A stretch of DNA of 64,000 nucleotides from Oscillospiraceae bacterium (lineage in GTDB: Bacteria > Bacillota > Clostridia > Oscillospirales > Oscillospiraceae). Where the stretch lies: contig CAJTFK010000008.1 of assembly GCA_910575505.1 (NCBI GenBank), forward strand, positions 62,001 to 126,000, in the 5' to 3' direction. Below the pieces are notes generated by a model that did no database searches, was not told the DNA's origin, and saw nothing but the letters and a program-made list of their open reading frames with translations. The stretch's first letter is position 1, and each line of letters starts with the position of its first letter. The position numbers and the translations under genes are program-made. Positions 24,779 through 32,774 of the stretch are shown here, in pieces.

Positions 24779-26521
24779 ATGGATATTTTTTCCCTGTTCA
24801 CCCTCTGCGGCGGTCTGGCCTTTTTCCTCTACGGCATGACCACCATGTCCAAGAGTCTGGAGAAGATGGCCGGCGGCCGTCTGGAGCGGCTTTTGAAGCG
24901 TATGACCTCTAACCCCATGAAGGGCCTGCTGCTGGGCGCGGGCATCACCATTGCCATTCAGTCCTCCTCGGCGGTGACGGTGATGCTGGTGGGTCTGGTG
25001 AACTCCGGCGTCATGGAGCTGGGCCAGACCATCGGCGTGATTATGGGCTCCAACGTGGGCACCACCCTGACGGCCTGGATTCTGTCCCTCACCGGCATTG
25101 AGAGCGAGAGCATCCTGCTGAACATGCTGAAGCCGGAGAACTTCTCGCCCCTCTTCGCCCTGGCGGGCATCCTGCTGATTATGGCCTCCAAGCGGCAGAG
25201 GCGGCGGGACGTGGGCCGTATCCTCATCGGCTTCGCCATTTTGATGTACGGCATGGAGCTGATGAAGCAGTCCGTCAGTCCTCTGGCGGAGATGCCCGGC
25301 TTTGCGGATCTGCTGACGGCCTTCAACAACCCCTTCCTGGGGGTGATTGTGGGCGCGGTGTTCACCGGCGTCATCCAGTCCTCCGCCGCCTCCGTGGGCA
25401 TTCTGCAGGCCCTGGCCCTCACCGGCTCCGTCACATACGGCATGGCCATTCCCATCATCATGGGCCAGAACATCGGCACCTGCGTCACGGCCCTGATTTC
25501 CTCCATCGGCGTGTCCAGGGGGGCCAAGCGGGTTTCCGTGATTCATGTGTCCTTCAATGTCATCGGCTCCGCGGTGGGCCTGCTGCTGTTCTGCGGCGGC
25601 GACCTGCTGTTCCACTTCACGTTTATGGACGCCGCCGTAGGGGCCGTGGGCATTGCCCTGTGCCACACGGTTTTCAACGTCTTCACCACCGCACTGCTGC
25701 TGCCCTTCTCCCGCCAGCTGGAAAAGCTGGCGCGGAGCGCTGTCAAGGAAGAGGACAAGACCTCTCAGGTGGCCTTCCTGGACCCCCTGCTCATGCGGAC
25801 GCCCGGCGCGGCGGTCAGCGAGTGCACCGCCATGACCTGCGAGATGGGCGCTCTGGCCTGGGAGAGCCTGCGGGCCTCTCTGAGCCAGCTTTGGGACTAC
25901 AGCGCGGAGGCGGAGACCCGCATTGTGGAAAACGAAGACAAGCTGGATATCTATGAGGACCGCCTCAGCGGCTATCTGGTCCAGATTTCCCAGCACGGCG
26001 TTTCCATGGAGGACATCCATACCGTCTCCCGGCTGCTCCATGCCATCGGGGATTTCGAGCGCATCGGAGACCATGCCCTGAACATCCAGGAGTCCGCCCG
26101 TGAGCTGAAGGAAAAGGGCCTGAGCTTCTCCGGGCCTGCCGAAGCGGAGCTGAAGGTTCTGCAAAGCGCCCTGGAGGACATTCTGACCGCTGCCGTCACC
26201 TGCTTTGAGGAGGACGACCCCAATGCGGCCAAGGCGGTGGAGCCTCTGGAGGAGACCATCGACCAGCTCACCGACGAGATCCGGGCCCGGCATATCCGCC
26301 GCCTCCAGAGCGGCGAGTGTACCATTCAGCTGGGCTTTGTGCTGAATGACCTGCTGACCAATATGGAGCGGGTCAGCGACCACTGCTCCAATATCGCCGT
26401 CTGTGTCATCGAGGAGAGGGAGGACCACCTGGAGCGCCATGCCTATCTCCACGATGTGAAGGCCGCCGGGGAATTTACCGAGAGTTTGGACAGGGACCTG
26501 GAGAAGTACCGGCTGCCCTGA
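24779..26521 (+). CDS. Na/Pi cotransporter family protein with PhoU-like domain
   Basis: 580 residues. The N-terminal ~310 residues are membrane-spanning with the paired QSSSAVTVMLVGLVNSG (near residue 61) and QSSAASVGILQALA (near 200) repeats that define NptA/PF02690 transporters. The C-terminal ~240 residues form a PhoU-like helical domain (for example IGDFERIGDHALNIQESA and NMERVSDHCSNIAV, each with the acidic/His metal-binding pattern). It would bring phosphate in with Na+, with the PhoU domain regulating activity on the cytoplasmic side. The domain layout matches the YjbB-like group common in clostridia. It has a good start and its own promoter. Confidence 0.9.
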   Translation: MDIFSLFTLCGGLAFFLYGMTTMSKSLEKMAGGRLERLLKRMTSNPMKGLLLGAGITIAIQSSSAVTVMLVGLVNSGVMELGQTIGVIMGSNVGTTLTAWILSLTGIESESILLNMLKPENFSPLFALAGILLIMASKRQRRRDVGRILIGFAILMYGMELMKQSVSPLAEMPGFADLLTAFNNPFLGVIVGAVFTGVIQSSAASVGILQALALTGSVTYGMAIPIIMGQNIGTCVTALISSIGVSRGAKRVSVIHVSFNVIGSAVGLLLFCGGDLLFHFTFMDAAVGAVGIALCHTVFNVFTTALLLPFSRQLEKLARSAVKEEDKTSQVAFLDPLLMRTPGAAVSECTAMTCEMGALAWESLRASLSQLWDYSAEAETRIVENEDKLDIYEDRLSGYLVQISQHGVSMEDIHTVSRLLHAIGDFERIGDHALNIQESARELKEKGLSFSGPAEAELKVLQSALEDILTAAVTCFEEDDPNAAKAVEPLEETIDQLTDEIRARHIRRLQSGECTIQLGFVLNDLLTNMERVSDHCSNIAVCVIEEREDHLERHAYLHDVKAAGEFTESLDRDLEKYRLP

Positions 26522-26560
26522 TTCAATCAGGAATGAGGAATGCAGAGTGAGGGGATCGCT

Positions 26561-27016
26561 GTGAAAACTGCTGTTGAACGGTATCTGAAGGACCCGGAGG
26601 GGGAGGCGGACGCTTTTTGGGAGAACGGCCCCCTGCTTTGGGTGGACTGGAGAGATTACGACGAGTGGATTGTGCAGGGCGTTTGCGAACAGCTGCCTGC
26701 CCGCTTCGCATATGAGGTGCGGGACAGCGTTCTGCCCAGGGGACAGGATATCCTGCTGGTCCGGGACGGGACTGCCGCTGCCATTCCCTACGCCCCGGAG
26801 CGGATGGACCGGGACACCACGCTGCGGGCGGTACAGGCCTTCATTGCGCCGGATTACCAGCTCCGCTGCTTCGTCCCCTCCATGGAAAACGATACCCTGG
26901 GCTTCTGCCTCCTCCCCGCGGCAGACTGGGGACGGCTGGAAGCGGAATTCGGGGCCCGGGCTGTGGCACAGCAGTTCCGGCCCATCGGGCCCGGCAGCTG
27001 TATGTTCGGCGGATGA
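26561..27016 (+). CDS. Small protein of unknown function
   Basis: 151 residues, soluble, acidic, rich in Trp and aromatic residues near the N-terminus (FWENGPLLWVDWRDYDEWIV). No signal peptide or membrane segment. I do not recognise the family. A GTG at 26561 preceded by GAGGGG is the preferred start; an in-frame ATG at 26540 has no good ribosome site. It begins 40 bases after the cotransporter gene, so it may be in the same transcript. The short segment between the genes (AATCAGGAATGAGGAATGC) resembles decayed repeats seen again at 34680-34755. Confidence 0.6.
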   Translation: MKTAVERYLKDPEGEADAFWENGPLLWVDWRDYDEWIVQGVCEQLPARFAYEVRDSVLPRGQDILLVRDGTAAAIPYAPERMDRDTTLRAVQAFIAPDYQLRCFVPSMENDTLGFCLLPAADWGRLEAEFGARAVAQQFRPIGPGSCMFGG

Positions 27017-27061
27017 TGGCTTGAGGGCCGTTCCCGCCGCCGGTGATACGGGGGCGTGTCC

Positions 27062-27196
27062 TTTCATGCAGTTCAGCGGGATGAGGTGCAGGGGGCGGGG
27101 GTTACGCCTGCCCCCTGCAATAACGCCCGCCCGTTTTCCCAATTGTGCCGGGTTTTCGGCAGAGGGGCCGGGACAGAGCCCGGTCCCTGCATGAAA
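27062..27196. repeat. Composite palindromic element with GC-rich repeat copy 2
   Basis: Bounded by TTTCATGCAG (27062-27071) and its complement CTGCATGAAA (27187-27196). Inside are a perfect-arm TGCAGGGGGCG hairpin (27087-27119) and an inverted copy of the GC-rich dispersed repeat (27137-27193, CCGGGACAGAGCCCGG). No gene is present in this 330-base gap apart from the terminator at its right end. Confidence 0.6.
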
Positions 27197-27312
27197 TCTC
27201 CGAATGGGATACTCCCGATGCGGAGCGGAACAGGCGGGAAAACGCCGGCCTCTCTTTGCGGAGGGAGGTGCTCCTGACACACCCGGGCGAAAAAACGGAA
27301 GCAGACAGAAAA

Positions 27313-27345
27313 CTCCCGGCGTCCTTCAGGACGCCGGGAGTTTTT
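27313..27345. terminator. Bidirectional terminator
   Basis: Perfect 12-bp stem (CTCCCGGCGTCC and complement) with a short loop, flanked by AAAA on the left and TTTTT on the right. It ends the minus-strand M23 peptidase transcript and can stop plus-strand readthrough from the left. Confidence 0.85.
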
Positions 27346-27354
27346 AAGCCTGTG

Positions 27355-29250
27355 CTACAGATAATTCAGCGGGTTCCGGGCCACGCCGTTATAGCGGACC
27401 TCGAAGTGGCAGTGATTGCCGGTGGAGTTGCCGGTGGAGCCCGCCCGGGCGATCTGCTGGCCCTTGTAGACGTGCTGGCCCACGGAGACCGTCAGACTGC
27501 TGTTGTGTCCGTAATAGGTTTCGTAGCCGTTGCCATGGTCGATGCGGACCAGGTATCCGTAGCCGCCCATCCAGCCGGCATAGGTGACCGTGCCGCCGTC
27601 GGCGGCGTAGATGGGCGTGCCTCTCGGCACGGCGATGTCGATGCCCTTGTGGTTGGTGGAGCCGATGCCGCCGGGGGACTTCCGGCCTCCGAAGCGGGAG
27701 GTGATGCGCCCGTTGGTGGGCCAGCGGAAGGTACCCGTGGGATACCAGGTGGGCCGCACCTTGGTGCCCCGGAGCTGATGCTCTGTGACGGGCTCCCGGA
27801 GGGTGACGGAGGAGAGGACCGTCCGCTCGGTTTCCGTGCCGTTGACATAGGTGACGTTGGCGACCACGTCCGCCGCCCCATACTGGCCGGGAGAGGTGAC
27901 CTTGTAGTCATACTGATAGAGATCGGCGGTGTCGGTGTATTCGATTTCATAGGCCACATCGTCCACATAGCGCTCCTGCTGGACCACTGTCATGGTCAGG
28001 TAGGGCACGGAGGCGGACAGGGTCAGCACCTCGCCGATCTGGAGCTTGTTGATGTCATAGCCGGGGTTCAGGGCCAGAAGCTCCTTGGAGGTCAGGCCGT
28101 TCTTCTCCGCGATCTGGGACCAGGTGTCTCCCTTGGACACGGTGTAGTTGGTCTCGGCGGTCTTGGTGCTGTAGAGGGTCTCGGCAATATAGCCCAGGTT
28201 CATCAGGTCCTCGGTGGGCACATATTCCGCCTGTACCTTCACGTCCTCGGCAAAGCTGATGGAGATGGTGCCCTCGTTGGTGGCGGAGAGCTTCATCTGC
28301 TCCAGCAGCTGTTCCAGGGCCCCCTGGTAGGGCGTGGCCCCGATGCGCTCGCCGTTGACATACAGACAGTAGGCGGAGGTGACCATGCCCACTTCCTGGG
28401 ACAGATCCTCCTGATAAGTCTCGATATCCACCAGATCCTGCCGCCGGAGAAGGCCGGATTCGTACTGAATCAGGGAGTCGTCAATGGTGAAGGTTCGGCC
28501 CAGGGTCTGGGCGGTGACCCGCTCCAGGTCCGTCCGGGCTTCCTCGGCCGCCTCCTCGGAGGAAACCGAGGCGATGACCCGCCCGTTATAGGTGACCGTG
28601 GTGCCCATGGTGTACATGGAGAAGAAGAGGATGACCGCGGCGGCGGCACAGCCGCCCCCCAGGAACAGAACCGGGTGAATGCCCCTCCGGCCCTCGGCCC
28701 TGGCGGAGCGCACGGCGCTCTTCTGGCGGCTTTCCTGGTTCTTCGTCAGAACCCGCTCCTGAATCCGGCTGCCCAGCATGGGCAGCATGGACCAGATGAA
28801 CAGCAGCAGCTGAATGGAAATCCGCTCGGACTCGGGAAAACGGTGGTTCCGCTTCTCCCGGACGATGCGCCGCCACCGGCGGCGGACGTGCCGGGTCTTT
28901 TGTGAGATGGCCTGAAGCACGCCTGCCGGGGGTTCCTCCCGCCGGGGGCGTCCGCTCTGAGGACGGGGGGGTTCCATCCGGCGGCTTCTGCCCTGAGGGG
29001 TCCCGTGCCGGCGTTCGCCGGACCGTTCCGCCTGTCTGGGGGCCTCCGCCGGGGCGGAGCGCTCCGGGTCCCAGTTCCGAATGGAGGCCGTCCATTCGTC
29101 CTCTCTGGGGACCTGCTTCTGCTGCTCCCGCTCTTCCCGAACCGCCGTCCGCTGACGGGCGGAGGAGGCGCGGCGTTCCCGCTGGCGCTCCGTCTGCATG
29201 GAGCGCCGGGATGTTGTGGTTCTGGTTGGCTTTCTGGTATCCTGACTCAT
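27355..29250 (-). CDS. Membrane-anchored LysM-G5-M23 peptidoglycan endopeptidase
   Basis: 631 residues. A very basic, Arg-rich cytoplasmic tail of about 200 residues precedes one membrane segment (about 205-225). Outside the cell come a spacer, a LysM domain (about 368-412; YTVSKGDTWSQIAEKNGL), a G5 domain (about 430-490) and a C-terminal M23 metallopeptidase with zinc ligands in HKGIDIAVP (about 537) and HCHFEVRY (about 614). M23 enzymes cut peptide cross-bridges in peptidoglycan; LysM and G5 bind glycan. The long Arg/Gln-rich cytoplasmic extension is unusual and might bind nucleic acid or a division partner, which is speculation. Transcribed from a clear promoter with a 200-nt GC-rich leader. 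Confidence 0.9.
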   Translation of the reverse strand: MSQDTRKPTRTTTSRRSMQTERQRERRASSARQRTAVREEREQQKQVPREDEWTASIRNWDPERSAPAEAPRQAERSGERRHGTPQGRSRRMEPPRPQSGRPRREEPPAGVLQAISQKTRHVRRRWRRIVREKRNHRFPESERISIQLLLFIWSMLPMLGSRIQERVLTKNQESRQKSAVRSARAEGRRGIHPVLFLGGGCAAAAVILFFSMYTMGTTVTYNGRVIASVSSEEAAEEARTDLERVTAQTLGRTFTIDDSLIQYESGLLRRQDLVDIETYQEDLSQEVGMVTSAYCLYVNGERIGATPYQGALEQLLEQMKLSATNEGTISISFAEDVKVQAEYVPTEDLMNLGYIAETLYSTKTAETNYTVSKGDTWSQIAEKNGLTSKELLALNPGYDINKLQIGEVLTLSASVPYLTMTVVQQERYVDDVAYEIEYTDTADLYQYDYKVTSPGQYGAADVVANVTYVNGTETERTVLSSVTLREPVTEHQLRGTKVRPTWYPTGTFRWPTNGRITSRFGGRKSPGGIGSTNHKGIDIAVPRGTPIYAADGGTVTYAGWMGGYGYLVRIDHGNGYETYYGHNSSLTVSVGQHVYKGQQIARAGSTGNSTGNHCHFEVRYNGVARNPLNYL

Positions 29251-29455
29251 AGATATCCTTTCATTCGGTCCTGAGCAAAAACCGCACGCTTAGCTCCCGC
29301 CATGTTCCCGGGGCCGGCACAGGGAGCCGGGAGGGACATGGGTGCTTCCTGTCTCATGATATGCCCTTCGGAGAAATGCCTGACGGAGCCGTTTCATCCG
29401 GGGCTCCCCGGGCAGATATAAGGGACATAAAAAGTTACAATTTGTTACCGGCACT

Positions 29456-29484
29456 ATCATACCGCTTTTTCCCACCCCCGTCAA
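29456..29484 (-). promoter_or_regulatory. Sigma-A promoter of the M23 peptidase gene
   Basis: Minus-strand TTGACG (29484-29479) and TATGAT (29461-29456) with a 17-base spacer. The leader to 29250 is about 200 nt with GC-rich inverted repeats. c-di-AMP riboswitches often precede such genes, but I could not match their consensus here. Confidence 0.7.
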
Positions 29485-29621
29485 GCCCTGGAAGGGGCAA
29501 AAAACCTCTGTTTTCGCAAATTTTACAAATGCCGCCGCCGGTCCGGCGGAATTTTTTGCCGCCGCTTTGGAAAATTGCCCTGGAGGCTGCAAAATTTTAG
29601 GGGAGAAATCCAAATTTTACA

Positions 29622-29649
29622 TTGACCAGAAGGCGCAAAGGTGTATAAT
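29622..29649 (+). promoter_or_regulatory. Sigma-A promoter of pta
   Basis: TTGACC (29622-29627) and TATAAT (29644-29649) with a 16-base spacer, about 50 bases before the start codon. Confidence 0.8.
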
Positions 29650-29697
29650 GAAAGCCAGAGAAACTTCTCTCAAAAGACGCGTTTGGAGGAACTGCAC

Positions 29698-30678
29698 ATG
29701 TTTGAATTCCTGATTAAGAAGCTGAAAGCCCATCCCAGAAAAATCGTGTTTACCGAGGGCACCGATCCCCGCATCCTGGAGGCCGCCGCCCGTCTGCTCT
29801 CCGCCACCTTCCTGATGCCCGTGCTGGTGGGAAACCGGGAGGAAATCCTGTCAGCCGCCGAGGAGATCGGCTTTAATGTCAAGGGCGCGGAGATTCTGGA
29901 CCCCGAGACCTTTGAGGATATGGACAAGATGGTGGCCGAGATGGTGGCGCTCCGCAAGGGCAAGATGACCGAGGAGCAGTGCCGCGCGACCCTGAAGCAG
30001 GGCAACTATTTCGGCACCATGCTGGTGAAAATGGGCTATGCCGACGCCCTGCTGGGCGGCGCTACCTACTCCACCGCCGACACCGTCCGGCCTGCCCTCC
30101 AGCTCATCAAGACCAAGCCCGGCTGCAAGATTGTGTCCAGCTGCTTCATCCTGGTCCGTCCCTCCGCCACCGGCGACCCCGACGTGTTCGCCATGGCGGA
30201 CTGCGCCATCAATATCAAGCCCTCCGAAGACGAGCTGGTGGAGATTGCCGTGGAGACCGTCCAGACGGCCCGCACCTTCGGCATCAACCCGGCTGTGGCC
30301 TTCCTGAGCTACTCCACCCTGGGCTCCGGCAAGGGCGAGGACGTGGACAAGATGCGCAACGCCTGCGAGAGAGCCAAGCTGGCCCTTCCCGGCGTGGACG
30401 TGGACGGCGAGCTCCAGTTCGACGCGGCGGTCTCTCCCCGGGTGGCCCATACCAAGTGTCCCGATTCCAAGGTGGCCGGCCACGCCAACACCTTCATCTT
30501 CCCGGATATCAACGCGGGCAACATCGGCTATAAAATCTGCCAGCGCATGGGCTCGTTCGACGCCTACGGCCCCATTCTCCAGGGCCTCAACGCCCCCATC
30601 AATGACCTCTCCCGGGGCTGCAACGCCCAGGAGGTCTACTCCATGGCCATCATCACCGCCGGTCTCTGCGCGGACTGA
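29698..30678 (+). CDS. pta: Phosphate acetyltransferase
   Basis: 326 residues, the length of short (EutD-like) phosphotransacetylases without the N-terminal regulatory domain. It interconverts acetyl-CoA and acetyl phosphate. Recognisable stretches are IVFTEGTDPRILEAAARLL near the N-terminus, GGATYSTADTVRPALQLI near residue 121, the PDVFAMADCAIN segment, KCPDSKVAGHANTFIFPDIN near residue 262 and RGCNAQEVYSMAIITA at the end. An upstream in-frame GTG at 29641 overlaps the promoter, so the ATG at 29698 after TTGGAGGA is used. The usual partner ackA is not adjacent. It would supply acetyl phosphate for ATP formation during fermentation. Confidence 0.92.
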   Translation: MFEFLIKKLKAHPRKIVFTEGTDPRILEAAARLLSATFLMPVLVGNREEILSAAEEIGFNVKGAEILDPETFEDMDKMVAEMVALRKGKMTEEQCRATLKQGNYFGTMLVKMGYADALLGGATYSTADTVRPALQLIKTKPGCKIVSSCFILVRPSATGDPDVFAMADCAINIKPSEDELVEIAVETVQTARTFGINPAVAFLSYSTLGSGKGEDVDKMRNACERAKLALPGVDVDGELQFDAAVSPRVAHTKCPDSKVAGHANTFIFPDINAGNIGYKICQRMGSFDAYGPILQGLNAPINDLSRGCNAQEVYSMAIITAGLCAD

Positions 30679-30703
30679 GGGCCGGACAGCTGCAATGACG
30701 GAA

Positions 30704-30733
30704 GAGCCCGGGAATACTCCCGGGTTCTTTTTT
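30704..30733 (+). terminator. Terminator of pta
   Basis: Ten-base stem (GAGCCCGGGA with its near-complement) and four-base loop followed by six T residues. Confidence 0.85.
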
Positions 30734-30838
30734 CGGGCGCCGCCCGAGAGGGCTTGGAGGAAAAGGGAAGGCTGAGAGGCCCTGTCAGGACCTGCCCTCC
30801 GTGTTCCGCCAACAGCGTTTTGACCCGGCAAAATGCGA

Positions 30839-30874
30839 ACAAAGCTATGGCGCTTTGAAACGCCATAGCTTTGT
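30839..30874. other. Perfect inverted repeat upstream of hrcA
   Basis: Fourteen-base perfect arms (ACAAAGCTATGGCG and complement) around an eight-base loop. It sits between the pta terminator and the hrcA promoter with no gene nearby; it may be a second terminator or a protein site. Confidence 0.5.
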
Positions 30875-30898
30875 TTACAAAATGTTTATATCCATCCA

Positions 30899-30927
30899 TT
30901 GACAATATTTTGAGGCGGTGGTAAACT
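30899..30927 (+). promoter_or_regulatory. Sigma-A promoter of the heat-shock cluster
   Basis: TTGACA (30899-30904) and TAAACT (30922-30927) with a 17-base spacer, immediately upstream of the CIRCE operator. Confidence 0.85.
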
Positions 30928-30931
30928 CGGT

Positions 30932-30958
30932 TTAGCACTCTGGAGAAAGGAGTGCTAA
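30932..30958. promoter_or_regulatory. CIRCE operator (HrcA binding site)
   Basis: Perfect match to the CIRCE consensus: TTAGCACTC, nine bases, GAGTGCTAA. It covers the likely transcription start and overlaps the AAAGGAG ribosome site of hrcA, so HrcA should control transcription, and the RNA hairpin could also affect translation or stability. The downstream hrcA-grpE-dnaK-dnaJ order is the classic Firmicutes arrangement. Confidence 0.97.
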
Positions 30959-30966
30959 AATATCTG

Positions 30967-32031
30967 ATGATGAATGGGGCGCGGCTGGTGGAACTGACGG
31001 AGCGAAAACGGCAGATACTGAAGGTGGTCATTGAGGATTACATCCGCACCGCTGAGCCGGTGGGCTCCAAGGCCATCGCCGCCGAGATGGGCGGCAGCGT
31101 CAGCTCTGCCACCATCCGCAATGAGCTTTCGGACTTGACGGAACAGGGCTATCTGGAGCAGCCCCATACCTCCGCCGGACGGATGCCCTCCCCCAAGGGA
31201 TACCGGCTGTACGTCAACGAGCTGATGGAGGAGCAGCGGCTTTCCCTGGCGGAGACGGAGCATATCCGTCAGTCCCTCCAGCTGAAAATGGAGGAGCTGG
31301 ACCGGTTTCTGGGCCAGGCGGGCCGGGCGGTCTCCGCCCTGATGCGTTATCCCGCCTATGTCAGCGCCGCAAGAAAAGGCGGCGTCACCGCCCGCCGCTT
31401 TGAGCTGCTGCCGGTGGACGAGAACAGCTGTATCGCGGTGCTGATGACCAGCGACAGCCGGGTGAAAAGCCAGCTGCTGCGGATGCAGCTGAAGGTGCCG
31501 CCGGATCAGCTGCCGGATCTGGTGAGTCTGCTGAACAGCCATTTTACCGGCGTCAGCCTGCAGGAGATGAGTCAGCGCCTGATGTCGGTGTCGGACCAGA
31601 TCGGCCCCCAGCTGTTTCTGCTGTTGTCCCAGGTGGTGGCCTATGGGGCGGACGTGCTGGAGGAGGCAGGACAGCGGGAAATCTTCACCGCCGGAGCCAG
31701 CCGGCTTTTGAAGCTCCCGGAGTTCCGGGACGCCGACAAGGCCCACGAGCTGATGAGCTTCCTGGCCGACAGCAAGGAAAACCTGCCCATGCCGGAGAAC
31801 CGGCAGATGGAGATTCTCATTGGTCCGGAGAATGTCAGCGACGCCCTGAAAGACGCCAGCGTCGTGGTGGCAAGCTATGATATCGGTGAGAATATGCGGG
31901 GCCTCATCGGCGTGGTAGGCCCCACGAGAATGGATTACGCGGCAGTGGCCGCCCGGCTCTCCAGCTTTGCCGAAGGGCTGACGCGGCTGTTTGAAAAAAA
32001 GGAATTACTCCCAAAGGAGGAACGGGAATGA
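30967..32031 (+). CDS. hrcA: Heat-inducible transcription repressor HrcA
   Basis: About 354 residues. The N-terminal winged helix is clear (ELTERKRQILKVVIEDYIRT, then EPVGSKAIAAEMGGSVSSAT), followed by the EQGYLEQPHTSAGRMPSPKGYRLYV signature and a C-terminal domain ending GVVGPTRMDYAAV. HrcA binds CIRCE and represses the chaperone genes, with GroEL helping it fold. The open frame reaches back to a GTG inside the CIRCE arm, but this overlaps the ribosome site, so the tandem ATGs at 30967/30970 are preferred. The stop codon overlaps the grpE start (ATGA). Confidence 0.94.
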   Translation: MMNGARLVELTERKRQILKVVIEDYIRTAEPVGSKAIAAEMGGSVSSATIRNELSDLTEQGYLEQPHTSAGRMPSPKGYRLYVNELMEEQRLSLAETEHIRQSLQLKMEELDRFLGQAGRAVSALMRYPAYVSAARKGGVTARRFELLPVDENSCIAVLMTSDSRVKSQLLRMQLKVPPDQLPDLVSLLNSHFTGVSLQEMSQRLMSVSDQIGPQLFLLLSQVVAYGADVLEEAGQREIFTAGASRLLKLPEFRDADKAHELMSFLADSKENLPMPENRQMEILIGPENVSDALKDASVVVASYDIGENMRGLIGVVGPTRMDYAAVAARLSSFAEGLTRLFEKKELLPKEERE

Positions 32032-32624
32032 GCGAGCAGGAAAAAAACAAGGAGCTGGAGGCGGAGCAGACAGCAGCTCCGCAGGAGCCGGAGGGTTGCC
32101 GGGAGGAGGCGGAGCCCGCCCCTGAAAAGAACAAGGCCAAAAAGAAGAAGGAAAAGGGCGTCACCTTTACCCGGGAGCAGGTGGAGCAGATGGAACAGGC
32201 CGTACAGCAGCTGGAGACGGTGAAGGACCAGTTCACACGCCTGGCCGCGGAGTATGACAATTACCGCAAGCGCACAGCCAAGGAAAAGGACTCCCTCTAT
32301 CAGGACGCCAAGGCAGACACCATCCGGGAGTTCCTGGCGGTTTACGACAACCTGGAGCGGGCCGCCTCCGCCCCCGGCGGCGGGGACGACGCCCATAAAA
32401 AGGGTCTGGAGATGATTTTTGCCCAGTACAGGGAGATTCTGAAAAAGCTGGGCGTCACGGAGATTGAGGCTCAGGGCCAGCCCTTTGACCCGGAGCGGCA
32501 CAACGCCGTCATGCATATTGATGATGAGCAGTTTGGTGAAAACGAGGTGGCCCAGGTTTTCCAGGCTGGCTTTCTGCTGGGGGATAAGGTGATCCGCCAC
32601 GCCATCGTGCAGGTGGCGAATTAA
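32028..32624 (+). CDS. grpE: Nucleotide exchange factor GrpE
   Basis: 198 residues. An acidic/Glu-rich disordered N-terminus (about 1-45) leads into a long coiled coil (about 46-110, with LAAEYDNYRKRTAKEK) and the C-terminal beta domain (EAQGQPFDPERHNAVMH, then FQAGFLLGDKVIRHAIVQVAN). GrpE releases ADP from DnaK. Its start overlaps hrcA's stop by four bases, so the two are translationally coupled. Confidence 0.95.
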   Translation: MSEQEKNKELEAEQTAAPQEPEGCREEAEPAPEKNKAKKKKEKGVTFTREQVEQMEQAVQQLETVKDQFTRLAAEYDNYRKRTAKEKDSLYQDAKADTIREFLAVYDNLERAASAPGGGDDAHKKGLEMIFAQYREILKKLGVTEIEAQGQPFDPERHNAVMHIDDEQFGENEVAQVFQAGFLLGDKVIRHAIVQVAN

Positions 32625-32631
32625 ATAAGCA

Positions 32632-32720
32632 GGGGCTGGGCTCTGTCCCGGCCCGTCCCCGGAAGGGGAAGCGGCCCGGCACAAAACGGGACGGCACTGA
32701 GTCCGTCCCCTGCAAGACGA
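32632..32720 (+). repeat. GC-rich palindromic dispersed repeat, copy 3
   Basis: GGGCTGGGCTCTGTCCCGGC followed by CCCGTCCCCGG and a GACGG/CCGTC hairpin lies in the grpE-dnaK gap. It is related to the copies near 11311, 27137 and 62387. Here it is inside an operon and would be transcribed. Confidence 0.6.
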
Positions 32721-32774
32721 AAGACCAAGGTGCAGTTTAAAAAAATTTTCATAGATCATTAGGAGGCAAACATT

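Noticed and set aside
24593..27280. 895-residue open frame on the minus strand
   Set aside because: Antisense to the Na/Pi cotransporter and the small gene; no recognisable domain.
29251..29450. c-di-AMP (ydaO) riboswitch before the M23 gene
   Set aside because: Expected from gene type, but the conserved core segments could not be matched by eye in the leader.
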